The position numbers were made by a program, and so were the translations under genes. A DNA stretch of 64,000 nt, from NCBI GenBank assembly GCA_029531795.1, contig JAPEIS010000012.1, positions 248,001 to 312,000 of the forward strand, written 5' to 3'. The DNA comes from Sclerotinia nivalis (Eukaryota; Ascomycota; Leotiomycetes; Helotiales; Sclerotiniaceae). Positions within the stretch are counted from its first letter, which is position 1. Every line of letters starts with the position of its first letter. Below are positions 11,124-23,698 of this stretch, in pieces. The notes under the pieces are model-generated. The model ran no database searches and was not told where the DNA came from. It saw only the letters and a program-made list of their open reading frames with translations.

Positions 11124-12729
11124 TCAATTTCCCTTTTCATCTATGTGCCTCACTCCATCTCTCTTACTGGATACCTCCACCAACTCCCGCTCTAACAAAG
11201 GAGTACTATTTACAGCTTCTTCATCCTCCACCAATCTGAATTCCCATCTTGGCGCTGCTGCATTGATGCCAGGATATAGATCAACGGGCAAATAGTCCCC
11301 GACGTCATGTTTAAAATCATGTCTCTCCTTCATATCCGCATCGTATATTTTGCTTATTTGCTCCATTGCCTTCTTTGCTATCGTTCTTGCTTTCTCCTCG
11401 GCGACCTTACGACGGCGAACTTCGAGTATGAGACCATCATATGAGGAAAGATAATTTTCATAAAAGAGTCGCATTCCCTCCAAGTCATCCATTTGTTCAT
11501 GTATCTGCGCCTTGGTATCCTCCCACCTAGCACGGAAATCGTGACCTGCAATGATATATCCCGGAAGTCGCTCATATACTCCTTCTAGAATTTTGTATAT
11601 ACTCGTAGTGTGTTTAAATTGTTCGGTGAGATGTGAAACGTGATCGAGGATTGCATCATGTTTGATTTCCATTTCATTTTGACGATCGCGAAGTTCCATA
11701 ACCACATCTTCAACTTCCGCCGCGTCTTTCTCGAGAACGAAGAGCATTTCTTCGCGCTCGTGTTCGGTAAGGGGCTCTTCGTTTATGTCATCGTGGGAGG
11801 TATTCATTACACCAGAGACTGATACTGGCTCAGCGCCGGGTGGTGGATTGGACGCTGCGTTTCTGACAGCGGCATATCCTCCCTCCGTATGTCTGATGGC
11901 GTTTAGGCATAGGTCGAAATGACTGGAAAGAGATGACAGTAAGGAAGCCATTTCTTGCGCATGTCCTTCTAGTGTTGCTAAGTGTTTTGGTATTGGAGAA
12001 TAAAATGGCGGCGATCCTTTGGTGTTCTTGAAACCCGATCTCAAGCTGCGTAGATCATCATCGAAGGAAAGTAAAGATGTATCGAATTCTTTTTGCGCTT
12101 CCTATAGACGATGGTCAATAACCGGAACAATTGCATATTCAAAAAGGCCTCCTTTACCTTGGACTCTCGAATTAACTCTTTCAAACCATCTCGCATTCCT
12201 TCTACACCTTGTTCATCAACAAAGTCCAACAAACTTCTCGGTTCCTCGCCAGCTGGCCGGAAGGCCGCATCCACCATTGTTGACCTTAGAACATCCATTG
12301 TAGACTCAAGTCGAGCATTTGCGGCATCGAGGGTATGTAGGACATTCTGCGCATATCATGGTCAGCCCCGCACATCATTACCATGGCTCGACCACCCACC
12401 TTGAAATCCTTCTGACCATCATTATACACGCACTCTATGCTATTCCTAACTTTCATCAAGATCTTCATCTGCTCATTAATACCACTTTGTATAAATCCTG
12501 TCCTAGCATTCAGTATAACGCTCTCTTCCAATGCGCTCTTTGCTGAGGTGACGATTTCGTTCGCACGCCATACTGTACTAATGGATGACAGGGAACGTTT
12601 AGAAGCAAGAAGATGTGATACCAAGGTTTCAAGAGGAATTTCCCGCCCATGAATTATATGACCTGGGTGATTCACAGAAGATAAGGATGTTTGGCTTTGA
12701 CTTCCTGGGGCGTTAGGTGGAGATGCCAT
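11124..12729 (-). CDS. ATG17: Autophagy scaffold protein Atg17 (3 exons)
   Basis: The minus-strand model joins 12729-12400, 12346-12158 and 12101-11124, giving 498 aa. Introns are 53 and 56 bp, both phase 0, with GTGGGT and GTAAAG donors. The ATG at 12729 is the first in frame; the open frame upstream starts only at GTG. The N-terminus carries LVSHLLASKRSLSSISTVW followed by ALEESVILNARTGFI, the conserved start of fungal Atg17. The rest is almost entirely amphipathic helix, including HEREEMLFVLEKDAAEVEDV, as expected for the elongated, crescent-shaped Atg17. The length matches filamentous-fungal Atg17 (about 500 aa). Atg17 works with Atg29 and Atg31 as the scaffold that recruits Atg proteins to the pre-autophagosomal structure and stimulates Atg1 kinase. 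Recognition rests on the N-terminal pattern, the coiled-coil nature and the length. Confidence 0.85.
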
Positions 12730-15700
12730 AGTTGGGTTAACAAAATACACTGTGTGGTAGATGTCAATCGTTGGGTGGATATGCTGAAGAGGGTCACTGT
12801 TGATTTCTTCAATGGAAATTCGGGTATGGATAGATATTGTGGCCGAGAAAATAATAATATTAATTAGTATTTATTGATTAAATTATGATCACCATAGTGT
12901 AGGAAAGAGTTTGTAGAAGCTCCCGTGGTCGTCGTCGTTGATATGACGATGCTGAACAATTCGAGAATGTCAAATTGATGATGGCTGTACGGGGTATGGG
13001 GTACCTACCTATTGACTTGGCTGTATTCGGCATCCTCCGGCGCTAAATGGTGCTATCTATTTATGTCCATAAATTATCCACCACATTTCACTACATCAAA
13101 ATATCAAAATATCAAAATATCACATCCCAAAATATTATTCACTTCCATACACATATATATTCACCAATCATCCCCATTGAATGAATTGAAGTATTTTGAA
13201 CTCGGTTGCACAACTTACTATTACTACCAATACTGGATATCAATTTCATTTGATGTAGCTCAGGAACAACAATCTAAGGTCGAGCGGTATTACTTCCTTC
13301 CACCTTGGAGGAGGGACAAAAGAACCCAATCAAAGAATTGCGGCTGTTCCATTTCCTGTACCTTACTATCCTGTAGGTAATCTACGGTTACGTCGGCACC
13401 AGAGATACTTCCGAATGAGTTGTACGGATTGCACATTATGTTGAAATTGAATTTATGCCAGAACAGGACACGAACTGTGGGGAAAGAATGCTGCAAGAAT
13501 GCGGCAAGCATAACTGGGAAATGAGAAAGACAGCGAAATTCCAGGCACAGGAATGGATAGGTTGACCAATATGGCTTTTACCACAAAGTTTTCTAACAGA
13601 TCATGCACGGAAGTTGCAAAACATATCATTCAGGGTACGAAAATGCCTAGTGACGAATAGCACAATAGACATGCCTTCATGCATGGCCGACGTGACATTC
13701 AACTGGGCAACGCTCGCTGCTTAGGAGGAGCACAGTCACGAAATTTACAGGCTACAGCCAGTTTTGGCACTTTATACATACATTACATCATCAAGCTGGC
13801 ATTTGAAGGGATCCTCAATTCGGAATGTGTTCTGGGAGAAGTGGTTAATCACGTGTTATGAGCTGAAGTTCTCGTTTTCTTAATCTTTGCCTTGACAAAA
13901 ATGCACGACATTACGCACGATACAGTACTTGCAGAAATGTTCTCTAGCTCTTTTACAGTCAGCAAATTAACGATACTCAAACGAGATTGAGGCTGAATTA
14001 TGCTTGAATCTGCGCATGAAGCTTTCAGACGAAATTCACAGGGGTGGAGATCGAAAAGGCCATAGTGATGTCAAAAACGAGTAAGTGCCAAAAAAACGGT
14101 GTGCTGCACCAATTCCAATCAAGTTTGCTATCAGCTTATTTATATTGAATTCAAGGACTATGTTTTTTTTTTTAGAAAGTTTTAACCAATCCTAGAGCCA
14201 ACCATGCGAAGCAATCATTTCACCTCAAGTCTTCTTTCAGTATCATGACCAAATGGGCATAGCCATCTGTGAGATAAATCATGTTATGAAAATTGGGCCA
14301 CGCAAGCACATGACGCAGAATAAATCTGACGTTCAACAAGTGGTGGAATTATTCAAACACCGCACTTCCATTTACTCCAGTAGCGAGAAACAAGATGATG
14401 TCAGAAAATTCCATATGGGGAACATGAAGTGAAGAAATTTGATTCTAACCCATCACGAGCCGACCACTTCCGTTCCATCCATGAATTTACCGAAGACCTC
14501 TCTTAGAGATTGAACCTGATAGTCGATCCCGCATCAACACCTGGAAACCTCGTGGTTTCTGCACGCCACAGCTCCCCCACGCCGGTAAGTGATCTGTGTC
14601 TGATCAGCATTTAGGCACCTTTTCCGAGAATTCCTGGTGTCACAGCATTAAGAAAACACACTAAATGTTTAAATGATCACATATCTATACGGCTATCTCT
14701 ACAAGCAGACAAGTTTGTGGCTGACATATGCTGGATGTCACTCCTAAAATTGAGCTAAACTCTCACCATCACATTTTTCCAATTTGTCTAATGAAGAACA
14801 TTTAGGGTACGAATCGCAGGATCCAGCCGCTGTATTGGTGGCTGAATGTAATAAGTGAGCGGTATCATTAGTTTGATCTCTCAAAAGCTCTAGTTGGGTT
14901 GACTTAGGGAGTCACGAGTACGAGCGGCTAGATGCAGATTTCTACGGATATTTCGTGTTCTCACCAATATACGTTATACTCTCCGAGATTGTTGTATCTC
15001 CAGGTACTTTGGCTACTTATGCACACATACATGTTTGCGTTGCAATAATGCAACTGTATCTCGTGTTCGTGTGTCAACCCGAACATTCCGCAGGGACTCG
15101 CCTCATGGCAAGGTTACATGTGTTCAAGTCCGAAGTCCGGTCCTGAACAAGCACTATCAACTTGTAAGTTTTTTTTTGCGAACCCTTTAATCATCTCCTC
15201 ACGGCATAAAAGTGATGACGGCGATGATAACCAAGTTTTATTTTCACTCTAGGTCCATTTTGTGACACTCGAGGTCAGATCTCGATTTTACCCCTCCACA
15301 TATCTCTTTTGCAGGGACCACGATCGTGGAAGAAAGCTTAGCAACCTTCACATAAGACTTGGCATTTTCCGAGGTTTGGGGTCGAATTTTCACCCAACGC
15401 TCGTATTGACGAGCATGCAGTGCAACCTTTGACGTATTATGTATACAGCCAAGGAGGAAGGCCTAAAGCCAATAGTTGTCCATATTTGAATCTTCAAAGT
15501 CGTAAACATAGGTGTGAATAAGCCATACATATCAAACAAAGTTACTGCATCAATTCCAACTTCAATAACGACTCTTGGTACGATCTTGGTATGCATGCGG
15601 GCTGCGAGGGGATAAATCGGGTAAGCATGGAGCGGATGTGGCTTGCCGAACAACCCTGCGGAACGGCTCGATTACGTTATCAATATATTGAGTAATATAT

Positions 15701-16167
15701 TGCCATGAAGACTCAGAGCTGTCTCTGGCGAAGGCTATTCAAACGGCATGACACCCAGGCAAGCTATCTCGTGCATTATGTTTGCAGCCTAGCACTAGTA
15801 TTCTTACTTCAGCCTCAGATACCTCTGATGTACCCTCAAGCTTACTATTACAGCTTCAGTCAGATTCGGATGATTTCATGCCATGTCTGCTTCCAAATCG
15901 ATCCATACGATGCAGCGCCCTGCAAGCCTATCCGATCCCCATCTAGCATGGCATAATTTTATCCTGCACGATGCATGCGTTACTGATCAATCTCTTAGTC
16001 TTAAATACTTTGCTGTCTTTGGGTATATTACTTGACTAAGCTGTGGAATATTTGTATATATATCAAGATCCCCTTCACATATCAGTCTCATCTTCTACAT
16101 CGAAATCATCATCATCAGCGAAGGCTCACAGTTCATAGCTTTAGTTTGGTCCTTACATTTTTTCAAA
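12730..16167. other. Gene-free stretch upstream of ATG17 and the laccase
   Basis: These 3.4 kb contain only short frames. The longest, 13012-13380 plus, has no ATG-supported domain or splice partner. The last few hundred bases should hold the laccase promoter. No tRNA, rRNA or transposase is recognised. Confidence 0.5.
16055..16062 (+). promoter_or_regulatory. Possible TATA box of the laccase gene
   Basis: TATATATA lies 106-113 bp before the laccase ATG, followed by a pyrimidine-containing stretch (CCCCTTCACATATC, TCTCATCTTCTAC). This is the usual layout of an inducible fungal promoter. Position and sequence are the only evidence. Confidence 0.4.
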
Positions 16168-18094
16168 ATGCGGAGTTTAGTTTCTCTCGCCACCCTTCTC
16201 TTTGGGTCATTCGTTTCTGCTCAGAACAACTACTCGGCCTTGCCAGTACAATATTTGCAAACCAGCAATCCTGTCACTCCTCTTCCCCAAGGATTTCCAT
16301 GGGGTGACAAGACTGCTAACAATACCAATCCCTATAGTAAGTTGATTATCTGTTTAAATGGATGGGACTTTAATTGATCATTGTTTCTACCACAGCAAAT
16401 CCACCAAATACCGGGGTGATTCGAAGCTATGATTTCACTGTTCAGAGAGGCAAGGCATCACCAGATGGATATCAAAGGGATGTAATACTTGTGAATGGTG
16501 TTTTTCCTGGTCCTCTCATCGAAGCAAACTGGGGGGATACGATTCAAGTTACCGTCCACAATAAGATCACGGGCCCTGAGGAAGGTACAGCACTTCATTG
16601 GCATGGACTTTTGCAAAAGCAATCTCAGTGGTTTGATGGCGTTCCTGGAGTTCAGCAATGCCCAATTCCCCCTGGAGGAAGTTTCACATACACTTTCTTG
16701 GCCGACCTATATGGGACTAGTTGGTGGCATTCTCATTACTCTGCCCAGTACAATGCTGGGATTTTCGGCCCCATGATTATTCATGGCCCCGCAACTGTTC
16801 CATATGATATTGGTGAGTGCTCAGTCTGACTATTGTCTATCGTGCTAACTTTGAATAGACTTAGGACCAATACTATTGACGGATTGGTATCATCCAGATT
16901 ATTACTCCCTAGTTGAAGATGTAGTCTCAACCGATATTAACAGAGTTGTAAGTAGTTTTCGGGATTCATATCACAAAGACTCACGCTAAGAATCATTAGC
17001 TCGTGCAATCTGATAGCAATCTCATCCAAGGAAAAGGGTTTTTCAATTGCTCAACAAAGGCTGCCGGTGATACCACTACATGCAATGATAAGAATTTTGT
17101 GCCACCCACTTTCAAACTTACACCTGGGTCAAGGCATAGGCTCAGGCTTATTAATGCCGGTACTGAAGGAATGCAAAAGTTTGCAATCGACGGGCACACC
17201 ATGACTGTCATTGCGAATGATTTTGTTCCTATCCTACCTTACACTACTGAAGTCGTTACTTTGGGAGTTGGCCAGCGTGCCGATGTCATCATTCAAGCTC
17301 TTCCGTTTGAGAAATCAGGATCATACTGGATGCGATCGACACTTTCTGCATGCTCACTCGCCAGCAACCCCGCAGCCAAAGCAGTTGCTTACTATGGTCC
17401 CACACCCAATCTAAAGCCCACCACTACCGCCTCTGGCACATTCAATAATTCTGTCGCCAATGTTTGCGCGAACGATCCCCTCACACGCACGATACCTTGG
17501 TTTCCAATTATTCCCGATCCAAACCCGCCCACAACGCAACATATCGATATCGAATTCGGACAAAATTCTACTGGCAACTGGCAATGGACGATGAATAATT
17601 CTTCCTTCCGTGCAAACTATAATCATCCTATTCTTCTCCTCTCTAACCAAGGAAATAACTCATACCCAGATAGTCCCCAATGGAACGTCTACAATTTCGG
17701 CTCCAACAGCTCTTTCCGTATCTACCTCACCAACCCGGGTGTAGCTTCCCATCCCATTCATCTCCACGGCCACAATATGTTTGTCCTGAACGAAGGACTG
17801 GGAACCTGGGATGGACATACAGTTGTTCGACCACTAAATCCTCAGCGTCGTGATGTACAGCTACTTCAAGCTGGTGGTTACATGGTATTACAAGTAACGG
17901 CTGATAATCCTGGGGTTTGGCCTTTGCATTGTCATATTGCGTTCCATGTTAGTAGTGGACTATATGTCAATGTGGTTGAGCGCCCGGCAGATATTGCGAA
18001 GTTGAAGATTCCGAGTATTATGGCGCAGACTTGTAGGGATTGGTCGTTATTTACTAATACGACGGTCGTGGATCAGATTGATTCTGGGTTGTAG
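16168..18094 (+). CDS. Secreted laccase / multicopper oxidase (4 exons)
   Basis: Exons 16168-16336, 16396-16812, 16859-16947 and 17000-18094 give 589 aa; introns are 59, 46 and 52 bp. The N-terminus [18 protein letters not shown] is a signal peptide. All four copper-binding signatures are intact: HWHG at 124-127, WWHSH at 166-170, HPIHLHGHN at 476-484 and HCHIAFH at 535-541. Cys536 is the type-1 copper ligand and Leu546 lies ten residues on, at the axial position. The chain ends exactly in DSGL, the C-terminal tail kept by ascomycete laccases. The enzyme should oxidise phenols extracellularly while reducing O2 to water; roles in lignin or polyphenol detoxification or pigment are possible. Many NxS/T sites suggest glycosylation. 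The paralogue number cannot be assigned. Confidence 0.93.
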
Positions 18095-18895
18095 ATATGC
18101 TTGGTGGCTCGATGGCTTGATTGCTGGCTTGGCTGATTTACTTGTTGTCGCTCGTTATTATTTAGGGTTTAACTTGTTCCTTTGGTTTTGGTTATTTGTT
18201 TGATGAGGATATCTCCACTTTTATTACACCGGTTTTCAGGAGCTGATGATGATGAATGTGTGAGTGACCAGTGTCTCAGTTTTTTCGTTTATTTTCTTCC
18301 CGTCGGTCAGGGTCAGGGTCGGGATCTTTCTTGTATTCACAACATATATGGTCAGTGGGATCAATATGATTTTTTGAACAAATTTCCTTCATGCGAATTG
18401 ATAGAACTACGAGATTACCATTGTAGCAAATTTTAGTTTCAGACTCTTTCATGCCATAAATAGAAATGAAGGGTGTCTTTAAATGCCGCCCAAAACAATT
18501 CCTATTGAACCCAATATCTAATTTCGATTTATAGCGCATGTTTCATTTTCCAGCTGAATTGAACACATTAACCACGGCACAGGATGTGCAATGAACTCGA
18601 AATTTCAGTGTGGGTAATATCACATAGTCGCAATTTTTGTGTAATGTTCCCTATTCTCCAGTACTCTGGCGCCTGTTTACTTACTGAGTGTATGTCCAAA
18701 CGAGTAATGAACAATAATTAGTTAAGATTACCATTGCGACCATGCAATCTCTACCTTGAGCGTAGTCGGTAATTCCACGCCGCTCCCTTTTGCCATGATT
18801 GCTATGGACATCCGATGGCTGGATGTTTATTGGAATTCATATTAGATTTGGAGAGCTGAACTATGGGAAGCTAAAGTCCTAGATCTTGCCTTTAA
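18095..18895. other. Laccase 3' flank
   Basis: T-rich 3' flank. Short frames at 18182-18436 and 18276-18539 overlap on opposite strands and carry no motif. Nothing is called. Confidence 0.45.
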
Positions 18896-19357
18896 CGGGA
18901 TAATTGGACTTATCCTGCTCCTTTTCAATGGCCAAATGGTTCAACGACATTCATCCATGAGATCAGTAGTGATAATGGCTGGCAATCTAACCCCGACATC
19001 GGGAAAGAGACTTGGTGTCATTTGTCCTATTCCACGGCACATGACGCCAGTAACAACCCGACATATTACGGATTGAACCTTTCACCTCCGACTTGTTCAT
19101 CACTGACTGGGAACAAAGGCGAGATTACTAAAGTTGACTTCACTCAGCCGATCAAATATAACAAAACATACCCCAGCGGCTTCTACGGAACCCTACAATT
19201 CACTGATACTGTCATCAATGAGTCATGGTGGTATTTGTTTTATCAATGGCCACCCGGCGCGAATAGGAGTCTCAATATACTTGGTACATACTTGGATTTT
19301 ACCTTAGTTTACCGGCCAATTACCAATGCATCAACGAAATCAATGTATATCAAGTAG
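18896..19357 (+). pseudogene. Coding-like exon without ATG, possible gene fragment
   Basis: An open stretch of 153 codons follows a TAA at 18893 and ends in TAG; it contains no usable ATG near its start. The translation looks like real secreted or surface protein: FQWPNGSTTF, ETWCHLSY, then INESWWYLFYQWPPGANRS, with several N-glycosylation sequons and many aromatic residues. A possible donor (AAGGTAGGT-like) does not occur in phase at the end. No family is recognised. It may be a central exon of a gene whose flanks have decayed, or a chance frame. Confidence 0.3.
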
Positions 19358-19539
19358 GTTTAGTTTCTTAGACGTCTAAAAGTACCATGGGAAGAATGAG
19401 TATACAGTCTATCAAACACTTGGAAGCAAGTTATGTCTTCTTGAACAGCAGGAAACTGTCCGAAGCCTTTTACCCCAAGCTGACAAACAGAATATTGGGG
19501 ATTTTTTCTCGAGTGGTTATTCATTGATTGGTTTCTGCT

Positions 19540-19722
19540 ATAGCCAATAGTGCCTGGTTTACTGCAACATGGATTCACTGGCTCGGTTATGACATGAACA
19601 GCGAATTTTGCAGGAAAGGAGGGCGTTTCGGTGTATGGCGAGCTGTTGCGGATATCTCAGAAGCAATGAGAGAAGAACTTGGACCGAACATATGTGCATA
19701 TACGGAAGATGACTTGCGGTAG
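19540..19722 (+). pseudogene. Coding-like C-terminal fragment
   Basis: After a CTATAG acceptor-like site the frame reads SAWFTATWIHWLGYDMN, then FGVWRAVADISEAMREELG and ICAYTEDDLR before a stop. The helical FGVWRAVADISEAM block has the look of a conserved protein core. A second open stretch (about 19383-19547, another frame, ending YSLIGFCYSQ) sits just before it. I could not join either to 18896-19357 with a normal intron, so a broken gene is suspected. The family is not recognised. Confidence 0.3.
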
Positions 19723-20213
19723 CTTTAAAAGTACGCTCTTAATTAAAATACTACACGACGTCGGATGAAGACCGCCGTCTTGGACATATAAGTTTATCAC
19801 CGATCCATCTGAGAAAGTACGATTGAATTGGGATACGGAATGTGGAAGGAGGTAGCCGAGTAGCGTGTTACTTTGACGTTTGATAGCTCTATCGATTATT
19901 GTCTTCACTTTCCAATCAAACATGTCACATTAAGAAGGCACATTCATATTAGTCTCTCGATCCTTTAACGATGACAACACATAAGGAAGAATTGAAGGTA
20001 AGAGCGGCGAATAGTTTATTCTTACTATTGACTTTTGGCCAAAACTTTCGGAATCAACGCATCTTTGAAACAATCCAGTTCATTCATGAATTTATGCTTC
20101 ATAATTAACGGGGCTTACCCATATTCCTAGCCCGCTTGCTTTTCTGGTTCATCTATATTAGAATCGATACATCAGAGACATTCTTTTTATTAGTGTTATA
20201 TGTATTTGCCCAT
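19723..20213. other. Intergenic before the UIM-protein gene
   Basis: AT-rich presumed promoter region. Nothing else is recognised. Confidence 0.4.
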
Positions 20214-23200
20214 ATGCCTAGAAGACGCAGACTACTTCCGGGCTCAAGTCCCCTCCGTTACATGGAGTTTGCATACGAAGTACCACTTCGGCCACGTTCA
20301 CTGGACTTAGGGGAGACTGATCCAATACAAACGTCTGATGGAAATCTTGATCACGACCAACAGTTTCGAGGGCCTTCCGACGATCATCTCGAAAACGATC
20401 CAACGTCATCAAATGCCATCGACATTCGTAGAGACTCAAAGTTTGTTGAGGATATACCAGACTCTGAAAAAAGTCCCCAAACCACTCCAACAATAGGATC
20501 TCCTTTGGTTGTATCCAGTGATATGGGCCGCGAGCCTATTGGCTCCAATCATCAGATACCACAAGATCCTAATTTTGGCCCTATCATTCAGATGCTCCAA
20601 GAAGTGTCGATTGATTCCGATGATTCGGAAGATTCCACCCATATAGAATATGCTCCCTCCTCTCAAGAACCCGCTCATAGAATCCCGCCCGTCGATAGAC
20701 GCATCCCCTCGCCTGAGTTTATATGGAGAAGAGGTCGTCATGATCTGGGCTTTACAAGAATCAGATGGGGGTTGAAAAGGGTAAGTGTCTGATAGCTAGT
20801 GGGCGGAATAACTTCCACTTCATAGAACTCTTGCCTCCAGAAACTGACATGTGATCAACGTATAGGAAGAGCAGCAACGACCGCAAGATTTCAAGGAGGC
20901 AATTAGAAGTCTTCATCTTTCAAAGGAGCCCTTAAATCGTCCGTGTTATTATTCTGATGAATTGCTCAACCATGTTCTAATCATGGATGATAGTTCGCAG
21001 CCGACGATACGGTAGCGAAGATGAAAAGGAAATAAAGAAACCGATACCCAAATATGCGTTACACCATAATTCACTTGAAGAATATTGGGAATCGACAGGA
21101 CAAGGATACAAGCTATGGATACCTCAAGTATGCAGGCTGTGGATACCAGAGTACTGTGACCGAGGCGGTCAGAGATGCGATCAACCGCCTTGCCCAGCCA
21201 ATTTGTTTGAAAAGTAACTTGTCACATTCCTAGCCAGATCAATTACTGATATTCTGCATCAAGTGACTCACGAGCAGTTGAATATTTCCTGAAGCTTGAC
21301 AAATTCAAGGGCTGGGTCAGCCTGGAAATAGAGCCGCCGCCAAACCTTCACCTTCGATTATTTAGACCCCTACCACGGATCGCGCCTGTACGATCGAGGA
21401 GAACAATGTCCCACAAGAACCTGGACTTTCGAAAACCGTCAAGGAAGTGTGCACGTAAGCGTACAAGTAAGCGTGCAAGTAAGCCCGCCAGGCAGCTACT
21501 TCTTAAGTATAGAGTGACAAAAAGGTGTGATTTTAGGCGTCGTCGTACTCGGAAGTCTGAAGCTGAAATATCACGGATGAGGCTCTTTAAACTTAAGCCT
21601 AAATGTGAGTTGAGTACAAACCATCAAAATTACTAGCAAGGAATTTCAAGGTCTGACAATCAAGTAGACATCCGACGTCGCTCCAGATTCTATTCGGACA
21701 ATGACGGCCGAAACCGAATCTTAGCTGCATGTACCCTTGAAATAGTTTCTATAAGTAACTAACATTCAATAGGGTTTTCTGTTTGGTGATGAAAGCAGTG
21801 ATAACGACAACTCTATATTCCGCTTGCGAAATCCCTCTTATTCTGATGTGCATGTAGATTTTTTGGCCCCTCTAGTTGTTGCTTCGCACTCGGACAACGA
21901 TTACCTTATTGATCCTCGAAATATATTTTTCTACTGGGCAATACCTCCCATGTTTCCTGTACCAGAAGATGATGCGTCAGAGGATGATGCGTCAGAAGAC
22001 GACGGGCATATTTTAGCAAGAAATTTCCCAAGTTTTCCATCAAAACATGATGTACCAGACGATAACGGTTCTTCAACAAGAAGATTCAATCTTCCAAAGA
22101 TGCCGGGTGCCTATCCAAGCTCTTCCCCAGAACCTTTTTCAGAGGATGAAGACTTAGAAGCTCTAATCGAAATGGGGATCCCTTGGTCCCTACCAGCGAT
22201 TGAAGTCTCTCAATCCCCACAAGAGCATGGAGTCTCTAAATTCGTACCAAACAAAGATGTGCACATGAACTCCGACAATGATGCGCAATCTGATGGGCCA
22301 AGCTCCCCACGAAGACGGCCCCAGTACATTTATAGAGGTGACGAGACTACGCCGCGTCCAGCCGTCCGGAAATATGAATTCATTCTGGATTTGGCCCGAG
22401 GAATCACTGATGCCAATAAGCCAGACCCATCTAAGCGCCTATTCTCTGTGGCTAGAATTCAAAATGACACCACAGAAGATCACAGAGCTAGAAAACGTCG
22501 GCGAACCGAGATAATTCGAGACGACGGTTCGTCCGATGAGGATTGGGATGCTCATGGGGAGCCGAGAAAGATTCTTCGCCTACATTTGAGTGAAGTGACC
22601 AAAAAAGGCAAGACGTGGGAGCCACTGACTGATGAGAAGGCGAGAGAATTGATGACAAGGGGAAGAGCGGAAAATTATGTTTCCGTTTCATGGAAACGAT
22701 CAGAGCATCACAATGATTCGGCGGGCATTCAACCAGAGAAGAAAGCTACTAGTCCGTCTGTAAGACCAGGGATCACTCGAGGACAGCCAATGAGTATGGA
22801 TAAAGGAGTTGATATGAGTGAGAGCGAGACTGGGATGAAGATATTGCCCCAAAAATTGTCGGTTTCCGATCTGCGTGAGTTACATTACAGGGCAAACGTT
22901 ATTTGTAATTGGGTTGCTAGCAACAAATGGGCCCATAGCAGCAATGCCACGCCAAAAGAGCGAAAGATAAAGAGAGAAATGCAAGAAATTCGAGACAAAG
23001 CTGTTTCTACGGAACCTCTAGCCAAAGTGGATGATCGACATAGGGCGGCCCTGATGATAAAAGACATAATCGAATCCAACTTTTATGTAAACGGAGCCGG
23101 GAAAGATAACTCTGCAGAGGATTGGGCTTGGTTTCATGATGAAGATTATGATCACGATGCAGCATACGTCGCTGCGGAGATGGAGTTAAATCAGCTGGCA

Positions 23201-23698
23201 GCAGAGATCCAAAAACTCCCTGAGGGCTGTACGAGGATAAAAGAGAAAAGAGATCGATATTCGGAGCTGGAGGTACACAAAGAATGCATAGAGAGTAGAA
23301 GTGCCTTTTATAACGATGAGGAAATGGACGATGAGGTGTGGGAGGATGCCTGCGATCACGGTAAACTAGTGCCAGGAGACTCACGCCTTAACGCCGAATA
23401 TGGTAGTGCAATAGCTAAGTGGCAATATCCGGCAACGGATGAAGATGCTGAGTTGAAACGCGTATTAGAGCTATCCAAGGCTACGTTCGAAGAAGACAAC
23501 ATTCAGCGTTCCGTAGCTACGTCTTTAAATAAAGGCAAATTAATGAATCAAGGCACAGGGCATTCAGTAGCACTGCCACCGACCCACAAATGGCAAGACA
23601 ACTCAGTGGATGAAAAGGCGCTGCTGCAGAAGGCCATTGCTATGTCGCTGGCAGAGTCTCGAGGGGAAGATACGGAGCAGTACGACGATGATTACTAG
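20214..23698 (+). CDS. Large disordered protein with two C-terminal ubiquitin-interacting motifs (7 exons)
   Basis: The model joins 20214-20780, 20866-20938, 20994-21057, 21113-21213, 21278-21604, 21668-21726 and 21773-23698, giving about 1038 aa in phase. The ATG at 20214 (MPRRRRLLPG) is the first in frame. Introns 1, 4 and 5 have good sites; intron 2 has a GTCCGT donor, intron 3 GTTACA, and intron 6 only works as GC-AG (GCATGT). The middle is very basic (KCARKRTSKRASKPARQ, RRRRTRKSE), and the region after exon 7 begins is acidic with tandem DDASE units. An NLS-like RARKRRR occurs. The last 90 residues hold two UIM-like helices: DAELKRVLELSKATFEED (about 955-972) and EKALLQKAIAMSLAESRGE (about 1011-1029). 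UIMs bind ubiquitin, so a nuclear ubiquitin-reading role is inferred. Exon 7 is solid; exons 2-6 are tentative. Confidence 0.6.

Noticed and set aside
13012..13380. 122-codon plus-strand frame upstream of the laccase
   Set aside because: It starts at a non-ATG codon with repetitive AT-rich sequence and has no motif or splice partner.
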